From an uncultured Gammaproteobacteria bacterium (GTDB lineage Bacteria > Pseudomonadota > Gammaproteobacteria > PS1 > Pseudothioglobaceae): DNA of 43,476 nt. Shown in pieces: positions 16,568 to 25,393 of this stretch. How positions within the stretch are numbered: position 1 is the stretch's first letter; every line of letters begins with the position of its first letter. The stretch lies in contig CAJXOB010000008.1 in the NCBI GenBank assembly GCA_913057955.1, positions 1 to 43,476 on the forward strand. Direction: 5' to 3'. A program made the position numbers and the translations under genes. A model generated the notes under the pieces. The model did not search any database and was not told the DNA's origin. It was given only the letters and a program-made list of their open reading frames with translations.

Positions 16568-16987
16568 TTAGTTTTGAACTAGATTTTTAAGACTGATTAA
16601 ATAATTATCTTGATCCAAAGTAGTGTTATTTTTTTGAGATTGGTATATCATTTCGGCTATACATTCCATCATCATATGTTCAACTTCATGAGCATCACTA
16701 TGAACTTCAATAAGTTTTTTGTATATATCATTAATTCCATTTGGCCGGTTTAGGGTGAGTTGATCTTGAAGAGCTAAATGCAGGTTTATGTGAAGGAATG
16801 GATTTGTTTTTCCTTGTTCTGGGAAATATTCTAAATTGATATCATTAATTAGTGCGTGATACTCAGGGTGCTTCTGAACGATCAATGCAAGTTGAAGTTC
16901 AAGTGGCTCTAGTATTTCAGCATTAGTATGTTTTTGCCACGATTTAGCTAGAAATGCTCTTTGTTTCGATCTATCTTGAGAGAACAC
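16568..16987 (-). CDS. DUF1841 family protein
   Basis: This 139-residue soluble protein of unknown function matches the DUF1841 family of beta- and gammaproteobacteria: MFSQDRSKQRAFLAKSWQKH at the start, then NPFLHINLHLALQDQ and EVEHMMMECIAEMIYQSQ. The histidine- and glutamate-rich central part suggests a helical metal-binding protein, which is only inference. It lies 16 bases downstream of nth, the usual neighbour of this family, suggesting cotranscription. Confidence 0.85.
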   Translation of the reverse strand: MFSQDRSKQRAFLAKSWQKHTNAEILEPLELQLALIVQKHPEYHALINDINLEYFPEQGKTNPFLHINLHLALQDQLTLNRPNGINDIYKKLIEVHSDAHEVEHMMMECIAEMIYQSQKNNTTLDQDNYLISLKNLVQN

Positions 16988-17003
16988 TCTGTTTAATTAT
17001 GTT

Positions 17004-17636
17004 TTAAAGGTTTTTCTCTTCGTACTCACATAAGTCTAATAATTTACACTCTGTGCAATGGGGTGATCTGGCTTTACAGACGTATCTCCCATGAAGAATC
17101 ATTAAATGATGGGCTGGTACTTTAAATTCATCAGGTATAAATTTAATTAACTTCTTTTCAACTTCTAGAACTGTTTTTCCTGAGGCTATTGCTGTTCTGT
17201 TTGCGACTCTATAAATGTGAGTATCAACTGCAATAGTTGGTTGTCCAAATGCAGTATTCAGAACTACATTTGCAGTCTTACGACCGACTCCAGGAAGTGC
17301 CTCTAACTCTTTTCTAGTTTCAGGGACATTTGAGCTATATTTGTCTATTAGTATTCTGCAGGTTTGAATAATATGCTTTGCTTTTGAATTAAACAATCCA
17401 ATCGATTTGATTGTGTCTCTTAAAGTATCTTCGCCTAACTCGAAAATGCTTTCAGGAGTATTTGCAAGTGGGAATAAGATATCAGTAACTTGATTTACAC
17501 TTTTATCAGTTGCTTGTGCTGATAACGTCACAGCCACTAATAGTTCAAAGGATGTTGAGTAGTTCAGTTCAGTTGTTGGATTTGGAATCTGCTTTAAAAG
17601 TCTAGCAAACATCTCACTTCTAGTTTCTGCGTTCAT
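17004..17636 (-). CDS. nth: Endonuclease III
   Basis: This 210-residue DNA glycosylase/AP lyase removes oxidised pyrimidines. It has the helix-hairpin-helix with catalytic lysine region LPGVGRKTANVVLNTAFG, the conserved aspartate in AVDTHIYRVANR, and a C-terminal [4Fe-4S] motif with spacing C-x6-C-x2-C-x5-C (CKARSPHCTECKLLDLC). Length is close to that of E. coli Nth (211). It precedes the DUF1841 gene and follows sbcB on the same strand. Confidence 0.96.
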   Translation of the reverse strand: MNAETRSEMFARLLKQIPNPTTELNYSTSFELLVAVTLSAQATDKSVNQVTDILFPLANTPESIFELGEDTLRDTIKSIGLFNSKAKHIIQTCRILIDKYSSNVPETRKELEALPGVGRKTANVVLNTAFGQPTIAVDTHIYRVANRTAIASGKTVLEVEKKLIKFIPDEFKVPAHHLMILHGRYVCKARSPHCTECKLLDLCEYEEKNL

Positions 17637-17713
17637 TTGAACCTTTTTTCGTTAAACTAAGGTCGAATATTATACTTAAAATTTGCGTATTTTTCAATAG
17701 TAAGCTATTTTGA

Positions 17714-19141
17714 TTAAAGAAATGTTTGTGCATAACTCTCAAGATCCTTCCATAATCGATTTTTCTCAGGTGCACTTTCTTTTAGGTTAAATAAGCTGCG
17801 TTCAAAGCTATCTATAGATAAGAAACCATTTTCACCATTTTGAACTCTAGATTGAACAATTTCAAACCACTGCTCTTGTTCAGCTTCGTTTAATAACTGG
17901 GGATAATTCCTAGCTTTAAAGTTTAAAAATAATTTTGTGAGCCTCTTATCTTCAAAATTTGGCTTAAAGTGCTCTATTTCGGCTACTGATAGAGTCTGAA
18001 TTTGATTACATTTAGTTCTATCACTATTACTAATAAAGCCGTCATAAAGAGATTGGTCGACATCATTACTTGGCCCTCTTTCACCTTCAGTTTTGTAAAT
18101 TGAATGAACTTTTGCTTCAATTTTTTTTATATTATTTTGGATGTATAGTAAATTTTTTAAACATTTCTTCATATTGACTTGAAACTTTTCTACAAGGAGC
18201 GGAGACAACTTGAAACTATCTTTATTTGGGCTGCATACAAACATTGGGCTTTTGTTAAAAACTAGTTCGTTAAGTTCAAGCTTGTTGATGCCTTTTGGTA
18301 AATCAACCTTTTTAGAAAATGTAAGCGTTTTTAATTCCTCAATCTCAAGTTCCATTAGAAGTTCTGGGTCTTGATTAAGGTTAAAGACGATTGCACGATC
18401 TGAATATTCAGGGTGATAACATATTGCGGTCACTAAGCGAGTAAAAGCAGACTTATAGCCAAAGGGTGAGTTTGTTAGAAGCATTGGATGTAGGATACGA
18501 ACTTGCTTGTTAACTTCTTTTTTGTCATTTAAGCTAAGAGCGTAATCAAAAAACTTTGGTTGACTTTTTTTCATGATGGCTGCAATGCCAATTGTAGCGC
18601 GAACATCAGCCATAGCATCATGTGCATTTGTGTGCTCAATGTTATTTGCAGGTGCAAGTTGATCTAGCTTGAAAATTGGTCTATTCTTATCATTTTTTAC
18701 CCATTCTAGACTTTCTTCTTCTTTGTGTGCATAACAGAATCGTGCAACATTAAGAATATCCCATCTTGCGTTACCGTTTTGCCAATGCCAAGAATATGGG
18801 TCTATGAAATTTCTAAATAAGGTATGTCGAGTAAATTCATCATCAAATGCTATAGAGTTATAACCAACAATGCATGTCTCTGGTGTTGAAAATTCATGAT
18901 GTATTTTTTTGATAAATTCATGTTCAATTAAACCATTTTTTTCACATAATTGAGGTGTTATTCCTGTAACTGCACACGCTTCAGGAGCTGGTAGACAGTC
19001 ATGAGTGGGTTTGCAATAGAACATGTGTTCTTCAAGAACATTAAGATTTTCATCAGTTCTAATGCCAGCAAATTGAGCAATTCTTTGAACTTTTGGCGAT
19101 AATCCAAAAGTCTCATAATCGTACCAATAGAATGTTTTCAT
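17714..19141 (-). CDS. sbcB: Exodeoxyribonuclease I
   Basis: This 475-residue 3'-5' single-strand exonuclease has the DEDDh residues: YDYETFGLSP (Exo I), VGYNSIAFDDEFTRH (Exo II) and NAHDAMADVRAT (Exo III). The PAPEACAVTGITPQ segment and the C-terminal RYPQLLNEAE-type helix region are specific to ExoI rather than to other DnaQ-like nucleases. Full length for the family. It acts in recombination and mismatch repair. Confidence 0.93.
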   Translation of the reverse strand: MKTFYWYDYETFGLSPKVQRIAQFAGIRTDENLNVLEEHMFYCKPTHDCLPAPEACAVTGITPQLCEKNGLIEHEFIKKIHHEFSTPETCIVGYNSIAFDDEFTRHTLFRNFIDPYSWHWQNGNARWDILNVARFCYAHKEEESLEWVKNDKNRPIFKLDQLAPANNIEHTNAHDAMADVRATIGIAAIMKKSQPKFFDYALSLNDKKEVNKQVRILHPMLLTNSPFGYKSAFTRLVTAICYHPEYSDRAIVFNLNQDPELLMELEIEELKTLTFSKKVDLPKGINKLELNELVFNKSPMFVCSPNKDSFKLSPLLVEKFQVNMKKCLKNLLYIQNNIKKIEAKVHSIYKTEGERGPSNDVDQSLYDGFISNSDRTKCNQIQTLSVAEIEHFKPNFEDKRLTKLFLNFKARNYPQLLNEAEQEQWFEIVQSRVQNGENGFLSIDSFERSLFNLKESAPEKNRLWKDLESYAQTFL

Positions 19142-19269
19142 AGATCCTTTTTTTTGTATTAATTATATATGTAACAAATACTTTTAATTGAAAGAGATAT
19201 TATTTTGGCTGTAAAAATTCCAATGATAGAGGTTTAAGTTATAGCAATTTGATTTAAACCAGGCAATAA

Positions 19270-19295
19270 AAAACCCAGCACTTAGGCTGGGTTTT
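19270..19295 (-). terminator. Rho-independent terminator after the cold-shock gene
   Basis: A 10-bp stem (AAAACCCAGC pairing with GCTGGGTTTT) with a 6-base loop ends in a run of T on the minus strand, 18 bases past the csp stop. It separates csp from sbcB. Confidence 0.9.
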
Positions 19296-19313
19296 CATTA
19301 AATAATTCTTAAA

Positions 19314-19520
19314 TTATTTTGGTACTACGTTGGCTGCTTGAGGTCCTTTGGCACCATCTTCGAGTTCGAATTCAACTTCTTGACCTTCTTCTAGTGATTT
19401 GTAACCATCACCTTGGATTGCTCTGAAATGAACGAACACATCGTCACCACTCTCTTGCTCAATAAAACCAAAACCTTTTTTTGCGTCAAACCATTTAACG
19501 CGTCCTGTTGTTGTAGACAT
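19314..19520 (-). CDS. Cold-shock domain protein (CspA family)
   Basis: This 68-residue single-stranded nucleic acid chaperone has RNP1 KGFGFI and RNP2 VFVHF within the usual beta-barrel, starting [16 protein letters not shown] choose the ATG at 19518-19520 because AGGAG stands 5 bases ahead of it; an in-frame ATG 27 bases upstream would add residues foreign to the family. It is preceded by 182 bases without a gene, long enough for the structured leader typical of cold-shock mRNAs. deaD, another cold-shock gene, is immediately upstream. Confidence 0.95.
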   Translation of the reverse strand: MSTTTGRVKWFDAKKGFGFIEQESGDDVFVHFRAIQGDGYKSLEEGQEVEFELEDGAKGPQAANVVPK

Positions 19521-19525
19521 TCCGT

Positions 19526-19530
19526 CTCCT
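19526..19530 (-). promoter_or_regulatory. Ribosome binding site deciding the csp start
   Basis: AGGAG on the minus strand, 5 bases before ATG, is one of the strongest Shine-Dalgarno matches in the window and rules out the longer upstream start. Confidence 0.8.
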
Positions 19531-19702
19531 AAAAATAAATAAAACATGGAAAAGACGCAACCAACCCAAATTACTGTGAAACCGACTTACTACGAAGCAA
19601 CAACACACTATTAAATTAGCTGTATTTTAACCAGCAACGTAATTTTAACCTATAACTAATTATTAAATGTGCCTATTTACTGCTAATTACCAGTAATTAA
19701 CC

Positions 19703-21517
19703 TTACCTTTTGGGTTTGCCTCGCGAGAATTTCTTGTCTTTGTGTCTATTAGGCCTATCTCCACCCTTGCCTCTAGGCTTCCTTTCAAACTTTCTTTCAC
19801 CACCTCTTCTCGAAGAATCTCTTTTGAAATCATCACTTTTTTCATGGGGGGCAGTAGTATTATTTTTCTCTGACAATTCTTCAATATTAAGTTTTTTATC
19901 AAAAACTCTCGTTTTTTTCAAAATGGCAAGAGTTTCTTTTGTCATCTCATCGGGCAAATCAATTGTAGTAAAGTCTTGAAATATTTGAATTGCTCCAATA
20001 AACTCACTACTAATTTCAGCCTCATTTGCTATTGCGCCCAAGACATTGCCCGGCTTAATGTTGTCTTTACGACCAACAGCTAGTCTGTACCTTCGCATTT
20101 TAATTGAAGGATTATTTTTGAGTGGATCTGCATGAACTGAGATAGAAATTTTAGCTTTACTACCTTCCTTAAATGAGCCTTGGCTTAACTCTTTCTCACT
20201 AAGAAGTAGTGGCTCAGTGCCTTGCGCCATTAATGCTAGTGCCGATGCTATTTTAAAGGCATCAACTTCATGCTCTTTTTGGAAGCTTAGAATTAGTTCT
20301 TCAAAGATTCCCAACTCTTGATTGTTAAGAGTGTCGCTTATGCGTTGTTTAAAGTTTGTTACCCTCTGCTCATTAATAATTTTGGCAGAAGGAAGCTGCA
20401 TTGGCGTGATTGGTTGACGAGTAATCCTTTCGATTGTCTGAAGCATCCTTCTTTCTCTTGGCGCTACAAACAGTATTGCTTTTCCTTCTCTACCAGCTCT
20501 GCCTGTTCTTCCAATTCTGTGAACATAAGACTCTGGGTCTTGAGGAATGTCATAATTCACAACATGAGAAATTCGCTCAACATCTAACCCTCTTGCCGCA
20601 ACATCAGTGGCAATTAGAATGTCAATTTTCCCTTTTTTAAGCTGCTGAATTGTTCGCTCTCTTTGATTTTGAACAATATCACCATTAATCGCTTCAGCTG
20701 AAAAACCTCTTGCAGATAATTTTTCTGCTAAATCAACTGTTGCTGTTTTTGTTCTTACAAATATTAAAAGAGCATCAAATGATTCAACCTCTAAAATTCG
20801 AGTTAATGCATCTAATTTATTAACGCCACTAACTAGCCAATAACTTTGACTAATTGTCTGTGCTGTAGCAGTTTTTGTTTTTATCTTAACTATTTTTGGA
20901 TCGTTTAAGAATTTTTCTGCAACCCTTCTTATTACGTCGGGCATTGTTGCTGAAAAAAGTGCAATTTGTCGCTCTTTTGGAAGTTTTTCCATTACCCACT
21001 TAACATCATCAATAAAACCCATTCTTAGCATTTCATCAGCTTCATCAAGCACAAGTGCTTTCAGTGAGTTTAGCTTAAGAGTGCCTTTTTTTATGTGATC
21101 CATTACTCTTCCAGGGGTTCCTACAACAACGTGAACTCCTCTTTTTAATGGCCTTAACTGAATATCATAAGACTGTCCACCATATATAGGAAGTACATGC
21201 AGTCCTTTAAGGTGTCTAGCATAGGTTTGGATCGCCTCTGAAACTTGAATTGCAAGTTCTCTAGTAGGGGCTAATACTAAAAGCTGAACTTGATTAGTAT
21301 TGATATCAATTCTATCAATTAATGGAAGTGAAAACGCTGCTGTTTTTCCAGTACCAGTTTGCGCCTGACCAATAACATCATGGCCATTTAATAAATGAGG
21401 TATGCACTGCTCTTGAATTGCTGATGGCGTTTCGTAACCAACTTCATCAAGCACCTTTATTAGGGCCTCGGAAAGACCAAAACTTTTAAAATTTACGCTT
21501 GATTCATGTTCAGACAT
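19703..21517 (-). CDS. deaD: DEAD-box ATP-dependent RNA helicase (DeaD/CsdA)
   Basis: This 604-residue helicase has the Q motif (FGLSEALIKVLDEVGYETPSAIQ region), Walker A AQTGTGKT (52-59), VLDEADEML, LFSATMP, and motif VI HRIGRTGRAGR. After the two RecA-like domains come a helical dimerisation region, a DbpA-type RNA-binding domain (RYRLAVGRKDNIKPGNVLGAI) and a very basic Arg/Lys/Gly-rich tail. This layout is that of DeaD/CsdA, which remodels ribosome precursors and mRNA in the cold. It lies directly upstream of the csp gene. Its leader is C-rich and lacks a Shine-Dalgarno motif. Confidence 0.94.
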   Translation of the reverse strand: MSEHESSVNFKSFGLSEALIKVLDEVGYETPSAIQEQCIPHLLNGHDVIGQAQTGTGKTAAFSLPLIDRIDINTNQVQLLVLAPTRELAIQVSEAIQTYARHLKGLHVLPIYGGQSYDIQLRPLKRGVHVVVGTPGRVMDHIKKGTLKLNSLKALVLDEADEMLRMGFIDDVKWVMEKLPKERQIALFSATMPDVIRRVAEKFLNDPKIVKIKTKTATAQTISQSYWLVSGVNKLDALTRILEVESFDALLIFVRTKTATVDLAEKLSARGFSAEAINGDIVQNQRERTIQQLKKGKIDILIATDVAARGLDVERISHVVNYDIPQDPESYVHRIGRTGRAGREGKAILFVAPRERRMLQTIERITRQPITPMQLPSAKIINEQRVTNFKQRISDTLNNQELGIFEELILSFQKEHEVDAFKIASALALMAQGTEPLLLSEKELSQGSFKEGSKAKISISVHADPLKNNPSIKMRRYRLAVGRKDNIKPGNVLGAIANEAEISSEFIGAIQIFQDFTTIDLPDEMTKETLAILKKTRVFDKKLNIEELSEKNNTTAPHEKSDDFKRDSSRRGGERKFERKPRGKGGDRPNRHKDKKFSRGKPKR

Positions 21518-21545
21518 GTGAAGTGGGGGGAGTAAAAAGGTGCGT

Positions 21546-21551
21546 ATTATA
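21546..21551 (-). promoter_or_regulatory. -10 box for deaD
   Basis: TATAAT on the minus strand, about 29 bases before the deaD ATG, within AAGGTATAATACG. No clear -35 is present at the usual distance. The predicted short leader contains CTCCCCCCAC just ahead of the start codon. Confidence 0.4.
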
Positions 21552-21616
21552 CCTTAGTTTGAAATTCTACATCTACAACCAGTATTTATGATTAGGATGA
21601 AGTTAATAAAAATAAA

Positions 21617-22165
21617 TTAAAACCATTTGATTGAGCAGCCCATTGAAGGAGTTTGGTGGTTCGGGCCATTTCCCGTAATTGAAATTTCTTTCATTGCCTC
21701 AAATAATTCTCGTTTTGCTCCATTAACGGATTCTTTTCTAGATTCATTAAGTCTTCCGCGATATTGAAGTCCTAGATTTTTGTTATATCCAAAAAAATCT
21801 GGAGTACATACGGCGCCAAATGCTTTTGCAACCTCCTGTGTTTCATCAAGTAAATATGGAAAAGGGAAATTTAAATCAGATGAAATTTTTTTCATATTCT
21901 CAAATGAATCTTCTTTGTATTCATTAGGGTCATTTGACATGATGCCGACACTATTGATGCCTAAAGCCGCGAGCTCTTTTGTGTCTAGAATTATTTGGTC
22001 AATGATTGATTTAACGTAAGGGCAATGATTGCAAATAAACATTACTAGAAGGCCATTAGGACCTCTAAGGCTATTTAAGTCGTATAACTTGCCATCAACC
22101 CCTTTAAGTTCAAACTCAATTGCTGGTAAATCGAAATCACAAATTGGGCTTTCAGTTCTTACCAT
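21617..22165 (-). CDS. Thioredoxin-fold (AhpC/TSA-like) protein
   Basis: This 182-residue protein has a redoxin fold with the active-site-like motif FICNHCPYVK (Cys45 and Cys48), the partner region VCTPDFFGY and the product-like YRGRLNESR. It belongs to the widespread thioredoxin-family peroxiredoxin-like group with CNHCPYV, for which the substrate is not known. There is no signal peptide, so it should be cytoplasmic. It lies 22 bases after the tcdA gene and probably shares its transcript. Confidence 0.85.
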   Translation of the reverse strand: MVRTESPICDFDLPAIEFELKGVDGKLYDLNSLRGPNGLLVMFICNHCPYVKSIIDQIILDTKELAALGINSVGIMSNDPNEYKEDSFENMKKISSDLNFPFPYLLDETQEVAKAFGAVCTPDFFGYNKNLGLQYRGRLNESRKESVNGAKRELFEAMKEISITGNGPNHQTPSMGCSIKWF

Positions 22166-22187
22166 AATTTTTTTAATAGTCTCATAT

Positions 22188-22925
22188 CTATGATTTTAAT
22201 ATAGTTTGAATAATGTGTCCTGCCATCATTAAACCAAAAATATTAGGCATATATGATATTGCTCCATTGACCGCTCTTGGCCTTCCTGGAGGACACAGCT
22301 CATTTTCAATTAAATCTGCATGTGGAAGCGCTTTTATTTGAGTTTCTGTCGAATGTACGACTGGAAATTTTAAAGATGCGTGTTTACTTCTGAGTTGTCT
22401 TCTTAGCTCTCTAGCAAGGCCACAATATTCGGTTTTATCCATTCTAGAGATTGTCACTTTGGTTGGATCTAGTCTTCCACCAGCTCCCATACTAGAAATT
22501 ATTGGCTTTCCTGAGCGATTACAGGCATCAATTAAATTTGTTTTACATGCGATTGCATCTATGCAGTCTGCTACAAAATTTAAATCCTCATTTTTAGCTA
22601 TTGACTCTGCTTCATTAATGTCAATAAAAAGGTTTTTTTCATTGATTACAGTATCAGGATTGATATCCTTCAGTCTTTGTGCAAGAACTTTTACTTTTGA
22701 GCCGCCCAAAGTTGAATGCAGAGCAATTACCTGGCGATTAAGATCTGTATTTGAAATAGTATCAAAGTCAATTAAAGTTAATTCTCCAATTCCTGCCCTG
22801 CAAAGTGATTCTGCGCAAGCACCTCCGACGCCGCCTAGTCCAGCAATAACAACGTGTGATTCTGCTAATTGAGATAAGCCTAGCTGGCCAACTAATATTT
22901 CAGTGCGAGCGCAACTTCCTGCCAT
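22188..22925 (-). CDS. tcdA: tRNA threonylcarbamoyladenosine dehydratase (TcdA/YgdL, ThiF-fold)
   Basis: This 245-residue E1-like enzyme cyclises t6A37 of tRNA to ct6A using ATP. It has the nucleotide motif GLGGVGGACAES (29-40), the LIDFDTISNTDLNRQ segment typical of ThiF/MoeB/TcdA, and the TcdA-type C-terminus NELCPPGRPRAVNGAISYMPNIFG. The zinc-binding cysteines of MoeB are absent. Somewhat shorter than E. coli TcdA (268). It overlaps the TatD-like gene by one base. Confidence 0.87.
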   Translation of the reverse strand: MAGSCARTEILVGQLGLSQLAESHVVIAGLGGVGGACAESLCRAGIGELTLIDFDTISNTDLNRQVIALHSTLGGSKVKVLAQRLKDINPDTVINEKNLFIDINEAESIAKNEDLNFVADCIDAIACKTNLIDACNRSGKPIISSMGAGGRLDPTKVTISRMDKTEYCGLARELRRQLRSKHASLKFPVVHSTETQIKALPHADLIENELCPPGRPRAVNGAISYMPNIFGLMMAGHIIQTILKS

Positions 22926-23620
22926 TAATCTATATTAAAGATATTGCGTGTGTTTTGGTCGCACTGTTCAATTACCTGGTCAACAGTGAGCTTTTTAATT
23001 CTTGCAACTCTCTCGGCTACCTGAATTAATTCATCTGGATTTTTATGATCATCCGTTTCAATCACTATTGACTCCATTGGTAAAAATTTGACAATGTCAT
23101 GGAGCTTGTATGCTTGTGGATTGGTTAAAGTATTGCCAAAACCAAACGAAAAATTTATTTTAAGTAAATTTTCAGCTTGTTGAATACTTCCTGAATATGC
23201 GTGGATTACCCCTCTAGATTTAGAGTGCGATTTGAGTAAGTCAGTGACATCTTCAGTAGCTTGAACGGAGTGAATGATTAAAGGCAAGTCAAAGCGAGTA
23301 GCTAAAGATATCTGTTCATCAAACATAAATCTCTGCGTATTTTGATCTTTAACTTTAACATAATCAAGGCCACATTCACCAACTGCAACTGGCTTTTCTT
23401 CCTCAATGCGAACTTCAAGATCATATAAATCTATCATCTGGTGGCTTTCAATAAACCATGGGTGAATTCCAAGTGCAAAATGACTATTATTATCTGTTGA
23501 GCAGCAAGCAATTACACTATCCCAGTTATCTTTCCCAGTTGAAGGAACGATAACTCCAGTGGTTGAGTTAGAAGGTGAGTTAACATTATCAAAATCTAAG
23601 TGTATGTGTGAGTTAAGCAT
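22925..23620 (-). CDS. TatD family metal-dependent hydrolase
   Basis: This 231-residue TIM-barrel hydrolase has the N-terminal HIHLDF metal site (His5, His7), the bridging glutamate in AVGECGLDYV, IIHS, VIHAYSG and the final ETDDHKNPD. These are the ligands of TatD/YcfH-type nucleases. It is shorter than typical TatD (about 260) and may be nearer the YjjV branch; the substrate, DNA or otherwise, is not certain. The tcdA start overlaps its stop. Confidence 0.82.
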   Translation of the reverse strand: MLNSHIHLDFDNVNSPSNSTTGVIVPSTGKDNWDSVIACCSTDNNSHFALGIHPWFIESHQMIDLYDLEVRIEEEKPVAVGECGLDYVKVKDQNTQRFMFDEQISLATRFDLPLIIHSVQATEDVTDLLKSHSKSRGVIHAYSGSIQQAENLLKINFSFGFGNTLTNPQAYKLHDIVKFLPMESIVIETDDHKNPDELIQVAERVARIKKLTVDQVIEQCDQNTRNIFNID

Positions 23621-23647
23621 TGTTTTCTTTTTTATCTAATGGATAAT
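23620..23647 (+). promoter_or_regulatory. Possible promoter of the eptA-like gene
   Basis: TTGTTT (23620-23625) and GATAAT (23642-23647) with a 16-base spacer. The -35 overlaps the start of the divergent tatD-like gene. A 12-base palindrome GTTTTTAAAAAC (23658-23669) follows just before the ATG at 23677. Confidence 0.35.
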
Positions 23648-23676
23648 ATAATAATATGTTTTTAAAAACAAAATAA

Positions 23677-25269
23677 ATGAAATTTTTTTCTGACAAATTA
23701 TCGCAGATTCATCTAGTCTTGCTTGTAGCCGGTTTTTTAACGTTAACTGGTAATTTTACATTTTTCGAAAAAACATTGCTGGTTTATCCACTTTCTGAGA
23801 ACGTATTTTTTTTAGGATCTTTATTTCTTTTTTTGTTTACTTTCTTGTCTGCCTTGCTACTTCTGCTTTGCTATAGGAGGTCAACAAAGCCAATTTTAAT
23901 TCTACTGCTAGTAATCTCATCAGTGGTTAGTTATAGCACAAATAATTATGGCATTGTTTTTGACCATAATATGATAACCAATACATTTGAAACAGACTCA
24001 AGTGAATTTCTTGACTTGGTAAATTATAAATCAATTTTATACTTTTTAATATTGGGACTATTGCCTTCTTTATTTGTATGGAGGATAGGCTTAAAAAAAC
24101 TATCATTAAAGGCACAATTTTTTCAAAGGCTTAAATACTTTTTAGTATTGATAGTGGTGTTTGTAGTGGTTGTCTTGTCATTTTCAAAGCATTACACATC
24201 GTTTGCAAGAGAGAATCGTGATTTAAGGCTCTACATTACTCCAACGTATTATTTGTATTCTGCGGCTAAATTTATTGATTCAAAAATAGCTACCTCTTCT
24301 CAACCTTTTGTTGAGATTGGTCTTGATGCAAAGATCAATAAGAAGTCAACTCAAAGAAGATTGGTAATTTTGGTAGTTGGTGAAACTGCTCGAAGTGATC
24401 ATATGTCAATTAATGGTTATGAACTTAAAACAAACCCTTATTTAGAGCAAGAAGAAATTATTTCTTTTGAGAAGATGGTTTCGTGTGGAACTGATACTGC
24501 TTGGTCCGTTCCATGCATGTTCTCTGTGCTTGATCGAAGTAATTACAATCATACTATTGGCAAGAATATGAGCAACTCACTTGATATGATCAGTAGGGCA
24601 GGTGCGAGCGTCCTTTGGCTCGATAATAACTCTGATTCAAAGGGAGTGGCAGAGCGAATTCCTTACTTAGATTATCGCTCATCTGCACTTAATCCTGTAT
24701 GTAATCCGGAGTGCAGGGATGAAGGTATGCTGACGAATATTCAAAACTATATTGATACGCAACGTAACGATGATGTGCTGATAGTTTTGCATACTATGGG
24801 GAGTCATGGTCCTGCTTACTACAAAAGATACCCAGCAGAATTTGAAATTTTTAAGCCTTCTTGCAAAACAAATCAATTAAATGAATGCACAGATGAAGAG
24901 ATTACAAATGCATACGATAACACTATCTTATACACTGATTATTTCCTTTCTAAGGTGATTGGAATTTTAAAGGAAAACTCAGATAATTCTGATACAGCAA
25001 TGTACTACATTAGTGATCATGGTGAATCTCTTGGGGAGGGTGGCATCTATCTTCACGGGATGCCTTATTTTATGGCGCCTGATGAGCAGAAAAAAATTCC
25101 AGCATTTATGTGGTTTGATGATTCAATGTCAAAGATATTTGACATAGACTCTATAAAAGAAAAAGCACGTTTACCTCAATCTCATGATAGTTTGTTTCAC
25201 ACTTTATTAGGCTTAATGGATGTTAAAACCAAACTCTATAAAAAAGACCTTGATTTAACTGCAAAATAA
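23677..25269 (+). CDS. eptA: Phosphoethanolamine transferase (EptA-type, lipid A)
   Basis: This 530-residue inner-membrane enzyme transfers phosphoethanolamine from phosphatidylethanolamine to lipid A or another envelope sugar. Five membrane helices lie within residues 1-170, then a periplasmic alkaline-phosphatase-fold domain. Catalytic features are Glu236 in VVGETARSDH, the nucleophile Thr274 in SCGTDTAWSVPCMFS with flanking Cys270 and Cys280 (a disulfide in EptA and MCR proteins), HTMGSHGPAYY and ISDHGESLGE. Acceptor specificity cannot be read, so eptA is chosen over related ept genes by similarity only. No two-component regulator gene is adjacent. In marine bacteria such enzymes probably alter surface charge. 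Confidence 0.87.
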   Translation: MKFFSDKLSQIHLVLLVAGFLTLTGNFTFFEKTLLVYPLSENVFFLGSLFLFLFTFLSALLLLLCYRRSTKPILILLLVISSVVSYSTNNYGIVFDHNMITNTFETDSSEFLDLVNYKSILYFLILGLLPSLFVWRIGLKKLSLKAQFFQRLKYFLVLIVVFVVVVLSFSKHYTSFARENRDLRLYITPTYYLYSAAKFIDSKIATSSQPFVEIGLDAKINKKSTQRRLVILVVGETARSDHMSINGYELKTNPYLEQEEIISFEKMVSCGTDTAWSVPCMFSVLDRSNYNHTIGKNMSNSLDMISRAGASVLWLDNNSDSKGVAERIPYLDYRSSALNPVCNPECRDEGMLTNIQNYIDTQRNDDVLIVLHTMGSHGPAYYKRYPAEFEIFKPSCKTNQLNECTDEEITNAYDNTILYTDYFLSKVIGILKENSDNSDTAMYYISDHGESLGEGGIYLHGMPYFMAPDEQKKIPAFMWFDDSMSKIFDIDSIKEKARLPQSHDSLFHTLLGLMDVKTKLYKKDLDLTAK

Positions 25270-25326
25270 ATTTGAAATAAACTACCTAATTATTCCTGGG
25301 TATTTCATGTATTTGCCATATGAAAA

Positions 25327-25356
25327 CTTACATCAAGAATAAAAAGTGATTATAAT
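25327..25356 (+). promoter_or_regulatory. Promoter of the rplM-rpsI operon
   Basis: -35 CTTACA (25327-25332), 18-base spacer and a perfect -10 TATAAT (25351-25356). The start would be near 25363, giving a leader of about 30 bases, too short for an autoregulatory ribosomal-protein structure. Confidence 0.55.
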
Positions 25357-25393
25357 AGTCCGATTATTCTGATCCGACATATAGAAGCGAGTT

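Noticed and set aside
19521-19547. Upstream in-frame ATG for the cold-shock protein
   Set aside because: It would place the AGGAG site inside the coding region and adds residues not seen in the family.
19687-19902. 71-codon frame overlapping the end of deaD in another frame
   Set aside because: Lys/Arg-rich shadow of the basic DeaD tail; no independent signal.
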